This document shows, in pieces, positions 56,078 through 63,589 of a DNA stretch of 64,000 bases; the stretch's first letter is position 1, and each line of letters opens with the position of its first letter. Origin of the DNA: Aureimonas sp. ME7 (GTDB taxonomy: Bacteria; Pseudomonadota; Alphaproteobacteria; Rhizobiales; Rhizobiaceae); assembly GCF_903970965.1 (NCBI RefSeq), contig NZ_CAJCKW010000003.1, positions 248,001-312,000 of the forward strand, read 5' to 3'. The notes under the pieces are model-generated. The model saw nothing but the letters and a program-made list of their open reading frames with translations, did no database searches and was not told where the DNA came from. Made by a program: the position numbers and the translations under genes.

Positions 56078-57685
56078 ATGTCCGTCGCCCGAATTCCATC
56101 GTCCGGTGCGAGCGTTCTTGCGCCGCCGGACGATATGCTGGACCGTCTGTCCCATCCCGTCGTGGTCTTCGATCGCGACGGCGAGATCGTTCATGCCAAT
56201 GCTTGCGCAAACGCGATGCTCGGACGCGCCGTCGTCGGACTGGCCTTTGCCGACCTGTTTCCCGAGCATCGCGAACCGTTCGAGCGACTGACCGATTCCG
56301 CAAAGCCGCTGGTTCTCGCGACGCGCGGCGGGGTGCGCTACCGCGCCTGGCTCGGCCCATCCGTTCAGGCTGAGCGCGCGCTGAGCCTTTTCCCTGACGA
56401 TGCGGACGACGTGACGAGCGCGGTCGACGAGGACGAGCTGACGGGGCTTTTGAAGCGCAACGGGTTGAACGATCGCCTGACCCAGGCGCTGGCCCTCGTT
56501 GCCGAGGGCGGCGCCGAGGTCGCCGTCCATTGCATCGACCTCGATCGCTTCAAGATCGTCAACGACACGCTCGGCCACGGCGTCGGCGACCTTCTTCTGC
56601 GGAAGGTGGCCGACCGCATCCGCGCCGCCTGCCGCAAGGAGGATTGCGTCGCGCGCATTGGCGGCGACGAGTTCGTCGTCGTCCAGACCGGCATCGCGGA
56701 TGTCGCCGACGCCAAACGGCTGGCGACGCGTTTGGTCGACCTGATCGGGCGAACCTATGTGCTCGGCGGGCACACGGTGAACATCGCCGCCAGTGTCGGC
56801 GTCGCCGTCAGCGCGCCCGGCGAAGGCGCGCGCGACGTGCTCCGAAACGGCGATCTGGCGCTCTATGAAGCCAAGCGCGCGGGGCGCGCCCGCTTTCGGG
56901 TGTTCGAGGCGGGCATGGACGCGGCGCTGCGCAGCCGGCGCGAGCTCGAGATCGATCTGCGCCGCGCGCTCGCGCTGAAACAGTTCTCGGTCCACTACCA
57001 GCCCTTCGTCGATCTCCGGACCGACGAGGTCATCGGGTTCGAGGCGTTGATCCGCTGGGACCACCCCACACGCGGACGCGTCTCGCCAGCGGACTTCATT
57101 CCGCTCGCCGAGGAAACAGGCCTGATCACCAAGATCGGCGAATGGGTGCTGCGCACCGCCTGCCAGACGGCGATGAGTTGGCCGAACGCGATGACGGTGG
57201 CGGTCAACATCTCGCCCGTCCAGTTCCGAGCCGACACGCTGGTCGAGACTGTGCTCTCCGCGCTGGCGCAAGCCGGACTGCCGGCCGGGCGGCTGGAGAT
57301 CGAGATCACGGAAGGCGCGCTTCTGGAAAACACCGGCGACGTCCTGAAAACGCTGCATGCCTTACGCGATCTCGGCTTGAAGATCTCGATGGACGATTTC
57401 GGCACGGGGTATTCGTCGCTGAGCTATCTCCAGAAGTTTCCCTTCAACAAGATCAAGATCGACCGTTCCTTCGTGCAAGGGGCGGACGAGGGCGGGGAAA
57501 GCGAGGCGATCCTGAAGGCGATCGCCGGGCTCGGCCTCAGCCTCGGCATGGCGATCACGGCCGAGGGCGTGGAAACGGCCGAACAGCTCGCGCGCATTCG
57601 CGGCGAGCAGTGCACCCACGTGCAGGGCTACTTCACCGGGCGCCCGATGCCCGCCGACGGCATTTCCTCCTTCCTCTCGACCTGA
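56078..57685 (+). CDS. PAS-GGDEF-EAL c-di-GMP protein
   Basis: A 535-aa cytoplasmic protein. A PAS-like region (about 20-75, RLSHPVVVFDRDGEIVHAN) precedes the GGDEF domain (about 115-275; GGDEF at 195-199 intact) and the EAL domain (about 290-530; EAL at 322-324, with DDFGTGYSSLSYL). It could both make and degrade c-di-GMP, but motif presence alone does not decide which dominates. It is followed 8 bp later by a BLUF sensor gene. The ribosome site is AGGAGG within a hairpin. Confidence 0.93.
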   Translation: MSVARIPSSGASVLAPPDDMLDRLSHPVVVFDRDGEIVHANACANAMLGRAVVGLAFADLFPEHREPFERLTDSAKPLVLATRGGVRYRAWLGPSVQAERALSLFPDDADDVTSAVDEDELTGLLKRNGLNDRLTQALALVAEGGAEVAVHCIDLDRFKIVNDTLGHGVGDLLLRKVADRIRAACRKEDCVARIGGDEFVVVQTGIADVADAKRLATRLVDLIGRTYVLGGHTVNIAASVGVAVSAPGEGARDVLRNGDLALYEAKRAGRARFRVFEAGMDAALRSRRELEIDLRRALALKQFSVHYQPFVDLRTDEVIGFEALIRWDHPTRGRVSPADFIPLAEETGLITKIGEWVLRTACQTAMSWPNAMTVAVNISPVQFRADTLVETVLSALAQAGLPAGRLEIEITEGALLENTGDVLKTLHALRDLGLKISMDDFGTGYSSLSYLQKFPFNKIKIDRSFVQGADEGGESEAILKAIAGLGLSLGMAITAEGVETAEQLARIRGEQCTHVQGYFTGRPMPADGISSFLST

Positions 57686-57693
57686 GGCCGATC

Positions 57694-58140
57694 ATGTCCG
57701 ACGCGCCGCTCTACCAGCTCGTCTACTACAGCCGGAACGAAGTCTCCGGCGACGAGGCGGCCTTCGCCGCTGCGATCCATTCCATTCTGGAAGCCAGCCG
57801 GCGCAACAACGAGGCGGCAGGCATCACCGGCACGCTCCTGTTCAATGCCGGCGTCTTCGCGCAGGTTCTGGAAGGCCCGCTCCCCGCCGTCGAGGACACG
57901 TTCGAGCGCATCCAGCAGGACGAGCGCCATGGCGACGTCTCGCTCCTCGTTCTGGAGCCGATCGTCGAGCGCTCCTTCGCGGGCTGGGCCATGGGCTTCG
58001 TCGGGAACTCCAGCGGCAACGCCGAGCGCTTCGCCGATGTCGGCCTTCTCAGCGGCTTCGATCCGAAGGCGCTCGGCGGGCAGAAGGTGCACGCGATCCT
58101 GCGCGAGCTGACGATCGAGGAAGAAACCGGCCGCCCCTGA
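57694..58140 (+). CDS. BLUF-domain blue-light sensor
   Basis: A 148-aa BLUF protein that binds FAD. The key residues are present: Tyr11 in LVYYSR, Asn39 in RNNEAAGITG, Gln57 in VFAQVLEG and Trp98/Met100 in FAGWAM. The C-terminal extension (about 105-148) is short and helical, so output must be through a partner. It starts 8 bp after the GGDEF-EAL gene, so it may regulate that enzyme in light, as the separate BLUF/EAL modules of other bacteria do. Confidence 0.93.
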   Translation: MSDAPLYQLVYYSRNEVSGDEAAFAAAIHSILEASRRNNEAAGITGTLLFNAGVFAQVLEGPLPAVEDTFERIQQDERHGDVSLLVLEPIVERSFAGWAMGFVGNSSGNAERFADVGLLSGFDPKALGGQKVHAILRELTIEEETGRP

Positions 58141-58158
58141 CGCGAGGCCGGTGGCTCG

Positions 58159-59250
58159 TCAGGTCCAGTAGAGGATGCGGGCCGCGCCCAGACGCGACGC
58201 CAGCCGTTCCTCGAAGAAGCGACGCAAGGTGCCCATCGTCTCCGCGTCGTAGACATGCTTCACCGACCCGAACTTCGTGCGCTTCTCGCGCCGGTTCCGG
58301 TCGCTCATGTCGAGGCTTGAGCCGGGATACCAGCTTTGAAGCACCTCGCGCGAGCCGGGGGTGAACCGGTGGGTGATCAGTTCCACCGTCAGGTCCGCAC
58401 GCTCCGCGACATCCCCTAGCATCTCTGCCAAGTCATCGATCAGCTCGCCATAGGCCTCCCGCCACCCCTCGGCGGCGATGATGGGCGCGATCGTCAGGCC
58501 GATGGGATAGCCCGCGTCCGCCATGCGCCGGAGTGCGCGGATCCGTTCCGCGACCGGACTGGTGCCGCTCTCGAAACGGGCGAAGGCCGAAGGATTCACG
58601 GACGCGCGCATGCGCGTGCGCCCGCCGTGATCGAGGCCGAGAAGCGGTTCGACATGGGCGAACTTCGTCGTGAAACGAAGTTGCACGTCGGCGTTCCAGC
58701 GACCGAAATGGGCGATCAACAGGGATAGCGAGCCGGTCAGGTGCTCGATGCCGAGCGGATCGGTGTAGCACGAGGCTTCGAACGTCGTGCCCTCGTGCGC
58801 GCGGGCGGTTTGGCGCGAGGTGATGGTGCCGGTGCCGAGGTGCCGGGGCAGCGCTTCGAAGATGTCCTCGAGATTGCCGTAGACGCGCGTGATCGGCGGT
58901 CCCTTCAGCGAGCCCGCGAGATAGCAGTAGCTGCAATGGGCGGGGCAGCCTTCCGCCAGATCCACCCGCCAGTCCGCGCTTGGCGCGATCGGCTGGAAGC
59001 GCAGCTTGGAGGGCGGGGCCACCACGACGGCGAGCGTCGATTTCGCCGCCCCATATCCGGCGCGCGCATCCGCGCTCCGATCGAGCGGCAGGCGATCGGA
59101 GCTCAGACGCTCCACGTCGATCCCCAGCGCCTGCGCGCGTGCTGCGATCTCGCGGCCGTGCTCGTGGAGAAGAGCCGAGGCGGTGACGAGAACGCGCTTC
59201 GGTGTCCAAAGGCGGGTCGGTCGGAGAAGGGGGCGAGGGTCCTGCAACAT
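58159..59250 (-). CDS. spore-photoproduct-lyase-like radical SAM enzyme
   Basis: A 363-aa radical SAM protein of the SPL family from a non-spore-former. The cluster motif GCPAHCSYCYL gives Cys102, Cys106 and Cys109. LITHRFTPGSREVLQSWYPGSSLDMS fits SPL-type barrels. The family repairs UV photoproducts in endospores; the role in alphaproteobacteria is not settled. It is convergent to the BLUF gene (19 bp apart). The ATG at 59250 lies at the family N-terminus. Confidence 0.88.
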   Translation of the reverse strand: MLQDPRPLLRPTRLWTPKRVLVTASALLHEHGREIAARAQALGIDVERLSSDRLPLDRSADARAGYGAAKSTLAVVVAPPSKLRFQPIAPSADWRVDLAEGCPAHCSYCYLAGSLKGPPITRVYGNLEDIFEALPRHLGTGTITSRQTARAHEGTTFEASCYTDPLGIEHLTGSLSLLIAHFGRWNADVQLRFTTKFAHVEPLLGLDHGGRTRMRASVNPSAFARFESGTSPVAERIRALRRMADAGYPIGLTIAPIIAAEGWREAYGELIDDLAEMLGDVAERADLTVELITHRFTPGSREVLQSWYPGSSLDMSDRNRREKRTKFGSVKHVYDAETMGTLRRFFEERLASRLGAARILYWT

Positions 59251-59581
59251 GCGCTCCCAACGCGGAACGCGCCGCCGCGTTCACCGGCTGCGACGAAGCT
59301 TCGCGCGACCGGATCTCCGGCCGCCGCCATCAACGCTCCCGAATGTCCAACGCGAAGGCCGCAGCGCCAGGGATTTCCTGATTGGTAACTTGAATGGACG
59401 GTTGATCGAGATGGATAACGGCATTTAACTACGTAGAACAATGTAAACTATAGAAATCGCGACAAATCGCAAAATACGAGATCGATAAAATTCGAGATTT
59501 ATTCGCAGCCAGTTGTTCCGAGCTGATCCCTATAACTGTCCTTGCAAGCGACGAACGCTTCAAACAACGGGGAAAAGAACA
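59251..59581. other. AT-richer region upstream of flagellin
   Basis: 331 bp with no gene. From about 59400 the GC content falls well below the surroundings. AAATCGC occurs at 59454-59460 and 59464-59470, and CGAGAT twice nearby (about 59477 and 59493). These may be regulator sites. No sigma-28 or sigma-54 promoter is recognisable. Confidence 0.45.
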
Positions 59582-60385
59582 ATGGTTTCGCTCATCTCGA
59601 CCAACAACGGTTTCGCTCTCGCCGCCCTTCGCCGCGTCAACAACGAAATCAACGAAACTCAGAACCGTATCGCCAGCGGGTACAAGGTATCGTCCGCCAA
59701 GGATAACGCCGGGGTCTGGGCGACGGCCACGAAGCTGCGCGGTGACATCACCACCAACGAGACGATCAAGGGCGGTATTGCTACGGCCAAGGCCCAGGCT
59801 GACTCGGGTATCGCAGCACTCGACGAAATCTCGTCGCTGGTCGACGAAGTTGCCAAGATCGTCACGGCTGCAAAGGCTGCCGGCGCTGCCAGCGCGTCGC
59901 AGATCGCAGCGATCGCAGGTTACGATGCCCAGATCGCCAATCTGGCCGGTTCGGCGAAGTACGCCGGCAAGAATGTGCTGGAAACGGCCAACAACTTGAG
60001 CGCTGCACTTCCTTATTCCGATGGTGCTTCGGCCGGCACGATCACCTACACCAGCGCGGACTTCGTCACCGCAGGTGAGTTTGCCAACCTGACCGCTGCG
60101 ACCGACTCCACCAAGGTCCTCGCGCTCGATGTCGGCAAGCTCTACGAGGATATCGCTGGCACATCGGCGAAGCTCGGAGCATTCTCCAAGGCAGCCGAGG
60201 GTACGCTGAACTTCGTGGACAAGCTAGCCGATATCCAGAGCAGCGTCCTCGGCTCCCTCGTCGATGCCGATCTGGAACGTGAATCGGCAAAGATCCAGGC
60301 GCTTCAGGTTCGCCAGCAGCTCGCCTACCAGGCAATGGCGATGACCAACAACTCGGCCCAGAACATCCTCATGCTCTTCCGGTAA
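59582..60385 (+). CDS. flagellin (short type)
   Basis: A 267-aa flagellin. The N-terminal D0/D1 region has SLISTNNGFALAALRRVNNEINETQNRIASGYKV, and the C-terminal D1/D0 has DADLERESAKIQALQVRQQLAYQAMAMTNNS ending in MLFR, which assembles the filament core. The central D2/D3 region is very short and Ala/Ser/Thr-rich, so the filament would be thin-surfaced. It is not next to other flagellar genes in this window. The ATG at 59582 gives the standard N-terminus. Confidence 0.95.
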   Translation: MVSLISTNNGFALAALRRVNNEINETQNRIASGYKVSSAKDNAGVWATATKLRGDITTNETIKGGIATAKAQADSGIAALDEISSLVDEVAKIVTAAKAAGAASASQIAAIAGYDAQIANLAGSAKYAGKNVLETANNLSAALPYSDGASAGTITYTSADFVTAGEFANLTAATDSTKVLALDVGKLYEDIAGTSAKLGAFSKAAEGTLNFVDKLADIQSSVLGSLVDADLERESAKIQALQVRQQLAYQAMAMTNNSAQNILMLFR

Positions 60386-60443
60386 GCCCAGGGCGACGCA
60401 TCGCGTCTTCCCCGTCGCGCCACTCGCTCGTGGCTTACAAGAA

Positions 60444-60478
60444 GCCCTCCGGTGCTCCCCGTGCCGGAGGGCGTTTCG
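60444..60478 (+). terminator. terminator of the flagellin gene
   Basis: Stem GCCCTCCGG / CCGGAGGGC with an 11-base loop, followed by GTTTCGTT. Confidence 0.7.
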
Positions 60479-60697
60479 TTGCGCAAAGCTGAACGCCGGC
60501 CACCCAGCGCCACCGATCGTTCACGATGCCAAGCGACTGTTTTCGTTCATCATGTCTAGCATCGGATCGTTCACCCGCATCCCGCATTCTCATCCTCACA
60601 AGGCCGAAACAATCGGTCGATCGAGCGGGCAGAACCGTTCAGCAGGGTGCGTATCGTCGGCGGCAAGGTCGCTCTTTCCAGCGGGATCTCGAAAACC

Positions 60698-60781
60698 ATG
60701 AACGACAATCGGACCATCTCCCTTCCCGCCCTCCCGCGCCCGAGCGAAGCGGCGCAGAAGGTTCTTTCCCTCTTCCGTTGA
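60698..60781 (+). CDS. possible 27-aa small protein
   Basis: An ATG at 60698 opens 27 codons (MNDNRTISLPALPRPSEAAQ...) and ends at a TGA. There is no strong ribosome site and no known family. It precedes the DUF1127 gene by about 160 bp on the same strand. It is listed because small genes are common next to DUF1127 units, but it may be chance. Confidence 0.2.
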   Translation: MNDNRTISLPALPRPSEAAQKVLSLFR

Positions 60782-60877
60782 CAAGCGCGTGATGCGCTCC
60801 AGGACCCTCCCGCCATGCGCAGGGCTCCCATGCGGTCTTTGCGCTAGTGAGGGATGGGGCGTCCGGGTACATCTCTC

Positions 60878-60918
60878 CTCGTCGAAACGAAACAAACAGC
60901 GCAGCTTCCATCGACGAG
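60878..60918 (+). repeat. inverted repeat in the leader of the DUF1127 gene
   Basis: CTCGTCGA (60878-60885) and TCGACGAG (60911-60918), 8 bp perfect, 25 bp apart and 25 bp upstream of the ATG. It could form a leader hairpin or be a regulator site. Confidence 0.4.
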
Positions 60919-60943
60919 AAGCGCGACCCGAAAGGACAAGACC

Positions 60944-61087
60944 ATGGGCATCGCACGTTCCTTCCAGACCTGGCGCCAGTATCGCAACACGGTCAGCGAG
61001 CTGAACCGCCTGTCGCATCGCGAGCTCGCCGATCTCGGCATCTCGCGTTCGGAAATCCCGGCTCTCGCCCGTCAGGCGATCCGCTAA
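60944..61087 (+). CDS. DUF1127 (YjiS-like) mini-protein
   Basis: A 47-aa Arg-rich protein: MGIARSFQTWRQYRNTVSELNRLSHRELADLGIS..., a clean DUF1127 match. It has an AAAGGA site. In Rhodobacter such a protein (CcaF1) is encoded just upstream of, and co-transcribed with, small RNAs of the CcsR/cuckoo group and is an RNA-binding protein. Three CU-loop hairpins follow this gene in the same order. No domain besides DUF1127 is present. Confidence 0.88.
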   Translation: MGIARSFQTWRQYRNTVSELNRLSHRELADLGISRSEIPALARQAIR

Positions 61088-61096
61088 CGCATCATC

Positions 61097-61210
61097 GGTT
61101 TCGCGACGGCCATTCTCCTCCCAAAGGCCGAAGCGGATTTAGCCTGCGATCCTCCTCCCACGCAGGCTAGTCTCGACGCCCCACCGGTCCTCCCCCGGTG
61201 GGGCGTTTTC
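61097..61210 (+). ncRNA. DUF1127-linked cuckoo/CcsR-type small RNA (three CU-loop hairpins)
   Basis: Three tandem hairpins downstream of the DUF1127 stop. First: stem CGGCC/GGCCG (61107-61111, 61126-61130), loop with CTCCTCCC. Second: stem AGCCTGCG/CGCAGGCT (61141-61148, 61161-61168), loop with CCTCCTCCC. Third: 12-bp stem (61176-61187, 61195-61206), loop TCCTCCC, then TTTTC, which acts as the terminator. CCUCC is the anti-Shine-Dalgarno sequence, and such loops define the CcsR/alpha-r14 'cuckoo' family as I recall it. It is probably processed from the DUF1127 transcript. Loop copies may bind ribosome sites of target mRNAs or a sequestering partner. Confidence 0.75.
61176..61210 (+). terminator. 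terminator of the DUF1127/small RNA unit
   Basis: The third hairpin (12-bp perfect stem, loop TCCTCCC) followed by TTTTC forms an intrinsic terminator. It ends transcription before the next GGDEF-EAL gene. Confidence 0.85.
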
Positions 61211-61291
61211 GTATGTCGGACTTATTTTCATGATCGAACCAACGATTCGATAAGAATCGCGCGATAAGCTTCCGCCATCGCGGAGGTTCCT

Positions 61292-62986
61292 GTGACCAAG
61301 AAGACCATTGCCCCCGATCTCATGTATCGCCTCCTGGTTCAGGGGGTGAAGGACTATGCCATCTATCTTCTCGGCGCCGATGGCACGGTGCTGAACTGGA
61401 ACGCCGGGGCCGAACGGGCCAAGGGATACAAGGCCGACGAGATCGTCGGGCTGAATTACGAATGCTTCTACTCGCCCGACGACCGGGCCAAGGGCATCCC
61501 CAGGCGCAACCTCGACCTCGCCTTGCGCAACGGGCATCTGACCACGGAAGGCTGGCGCCTTCGCAAGGACGGCACGGCCTTCTGGGCGCGCGTCGCGCTC
61601 GACGCGATCTACGACGAGGACGGGACGTTCGTCGGCTTCGCGAAGGTCACTCGCGACCTGACCGAGCAGCGCGCCAGCGAGCAGCGCTTCCAGCATCAGG
61701 CGCGGCACGACGCGCTGACGGGACTGCCGAACCGCGACGGCCTGATCGAGTGTCTGGAACTCGAACTTCCGCAGATCGCCTACGGCTCCCCCATCGCCGT
61801 GCATCACGTCGATCTCGATCGGTTCAAGCCGATCAACGACATCTATGGCCATCAGGTGGGCGACCAGGTGCTCCAGGAAGTGGCGAAGCGCCTCTTCGCC
61901 GTGGCGGGTGCGTCCTGCGTGGTGGGCCGGCTGGGCGGCGACGAGTTCGCCGTGCTTCAGTTCGGCGCGCCCGGTTCGGGCAGCATGGCGGCGATGGCCA
62001 AATCGATCGTCGAAGCGCTTTCCGTTCCGATTGCGGTCGGTCCTCGGCTGCTGGAGATCGGGGCCAGCGTCGGCGTCGCCTGCGCGCCCGGCGACGCCAC
62101 GGATCTGAACGAACTCCTGCGCTGTGCCGATCTGGCGCTGCACACCGCGAAGGAAAACGGGCGCAACGGTTTCCGCTTCTACGAGGCGGCGATGGGCGAA
62201 ACCAAGCTCGCCCGCCGCCTGATGGAACTCAAGCTTCGGCACGCCGTCGCGGCGAAGGACTTCGTTCTCGCCTACCAGCCGATCGTCAACGGGCAGAGCA
62301 ACAGGACGGTGGGGTTCGAGGCGCTGCTGCGTTGGACCGACCAGACGGGCCAGCCGATCTCGCCCGCCCTCTTCGTGCCGATCGCCGAGGAGATGGGGCT
62401 GATGCCGGAACTGGGCGAATGGGTCCTGCGCACGGCCTGCGCGCAGGCGACGGCTTGGCCGGACGACGTCACCGTGGCGGTGAACCTGTCGCCGACGCAA
62501 CTCAACGACCCCCTTCTCTTCGACCTCGTCGCCCAAGTGCTTCGCGAAACCGGGCTGCCGGCCCGCCGACTGGAACTCGAGATCACCGAAACCGCGATCC
62601 TGGCCAATCTCGGGGCGGCGCGCGAAACGTTGAAGCGCCTTCGCGGCCTTGGCATCAGCATCGCGCTGGACGATTTCGGCACGGGCTTCTCATCGCTCTC
62701 GCTCGTGCGCGAGCTTCCCCTGACCCGCATCAAGATCGACCGCAGCTTCGTGTCCGACATCGACGGCGGCTCGCGGACCACGGCGGTGATCGAATCAGTG
62801 GTCGCGCTGTGTCGCGGCTATGGCCTGAAGACCACCGCCGAGGGCATCGAAACAGACGGACAGCGGCTCGGCGTCATGATGAGCGGTTGCAGCGACCTCC
62901 AGGGCTATCTCCTCGGGCGACCCCAGCCCGCCTCCCAGATCGAGTGGCCGGGAACGACATCTGTCGCCGCTTCCATCGAGGCCTGA
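61292..62986 (+). CDS. PAS-GGDEF-EAL c-di-GMP protein
   Basis: A 564-aa protein. A PAS/PAC region (about 10-130; DYAIYLLGADGTVLNWNAGAERAKGY, WRLRKDGTAFWARV) precedes the GGDEF domain (about 140-300; GGDEF at 215-219 intact) and the EAL domain (about 315-560; EAL at 343-345, DDFGTGFSSLSLV). All key motifs look intact. It starts with GTG at 61292 after GGAGG. It is a second full-length two-domain enzyme 5 kb from the first; the PAS ligand is unknown. Confidence 0.93.
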   Translation: MTKKTIAPDLMYRLLVQGVKDYAIYLLGADGTVLNWNAGAERAKGYKADEIVGLNYECFYSPDDRAKGIPRRNLDLALRNGHLTTEGWRLRKDGTAFWARVALDAIYDEDGTFVGFAKVTRDLTEQRASEQRFQHQARHDALTGLPNRDGLIECLELELPQIAYGSPIAVHHVDLDRFKPINDIYGHQVGDQVLQEVAKRLFAVAGASCVVGRLGGDEFAVLQFGAPGSGSMAAMAKSIVEALSVPIAVGPRLLEIGASVGVACAPGDATDLNELLRCADLALHTAKENGRNGFRFYEAAMGETKLARRLMELKLRHAVAAKDFVLAYQPIVNGQSNRTVGFEALLRWTDQTGQPISPALFVPIAEEMGLMPELGEWVLRTACAQATAWPDDVTVAVNLSPTQLNDPLLFDLVAQVLRETGLPARRLELEITETAILANLGAARETLKRLRGLGISIALDDFGTGFSSLSLVRELPLTRIKIDRSFVSDIDGGSRTTAVIESVVALCRGYGLKTTAEGIETDGQRLGVMMSGCSDLQGYLLGRPQPASQIEWPGTTSVAASIEA

Positions 62987-63118
62987 GTTCTCGCTAGAAG
63001 CGATTTCCGAGCCATTCAGCCCCCTAGGCATTGAGGGGAGATCGCATCGCGACCGACGAGAAATGCCGCCGAAAAGGCGATGGCGGGGCTCAACCCGGCC
63101 GCAAACCGCTCCGGTGGC

Positions 63119-63331
63119 TCAGGACAGAACCACCTCCAGCCGGATGATGCCTTCGATCCCGTCTTGCGCCGGACTGTGGATGACGGCGCGAACCGTGCCG
63201 GTGCGCGACTGGGCGTTTCCGGGATCGACGACGATCGTCTCGCCCACCCTCGGCAGGGAGCGGAACCGCAGGAGCGTGGACGGCGAGGCGGCATCTCCGT
63301 CGCAGATCTCGACAACGCAACTCACCGTCAT
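63119..63331 (-). CDS. small hypothetical protein
   Basis: A 70-aa protein, unknown family. It reads as a compact beta-rich domain (LLRFRSLPRVGETIVVDPG, TGTVRAVIHSPAQ, IIRLEVVLS) with two Cys near the N-terminus. The ATG at 63331 has a modest GGGATGAGAG site. Codon pattern and the low-repeat sequence favour a real gene. Confidence 0.45.
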   Translation of the reverse strand: MTVSCVVEICDGDAASPSTLLRFRSLPRVGETIVVDPGNAQSRTGTVRAVIHSPAQDGIEGIIRLEVVLS

Positions 63332-63476
63332 GGACTCTCATCCCAATTGATCGTGCCCAATATGATCGAGTGGGCATCTGGTTCCCGGCGTCCACCCTTC
63401 AACACGCGTCCATCCACAGATTCGCATCCACCAGCAGGTCGACGATGGGGTTGGGATGTAAGGCGGAAAGATTGTT

Positions 63477-63501
63477 GATCGCAATATTCAGCTTTGCGAT
63501 C
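63477..63501 (+). promoter_or_regulatory. inverted repeat upstream of the siderophore-binding gene
   Basis: GATCGCAA (63477-63484) and TTGCGATC (63494-63501), a perfect 8-bp repeat with a 9-base spacer, about 90 bp upstream of the ATG. It does not resemble the Irr (ICE) box I know. It could be an operator of another regulator. The rest of 63332-63589 shows nothing clear. Confidence 0.4.
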
Positions 63502-63589
63502 GCACGCCCCCTTCCATATAGGCTTTCGACCGGTACGGCGCCGCCGACGGCGGCCGAGGCGATGCACGGACGCGATACGAAAGGCGGAC

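Larger units (their letters stand above)
60386..60943. other. 558-bp gap between flagellin and the DUF1127 gene
   Basis: Holds the flagellin terminator, a 27-codon open frame and a leader inverted repeat, each listed separately. The remainder, including longer open frames on both strands, shows no domain or ribosome-site support. The gap probably contains the promoter of the DUF1127/small RNA unit. Confidence 0.5.

Noticed and set aside
60526-60792. 88-codon frame between flagellin and DUF1127
   Set aside because: Ser/Arg/Pro-rich, without a ribosome site or family. The overlapping minus-strand frames are no better.
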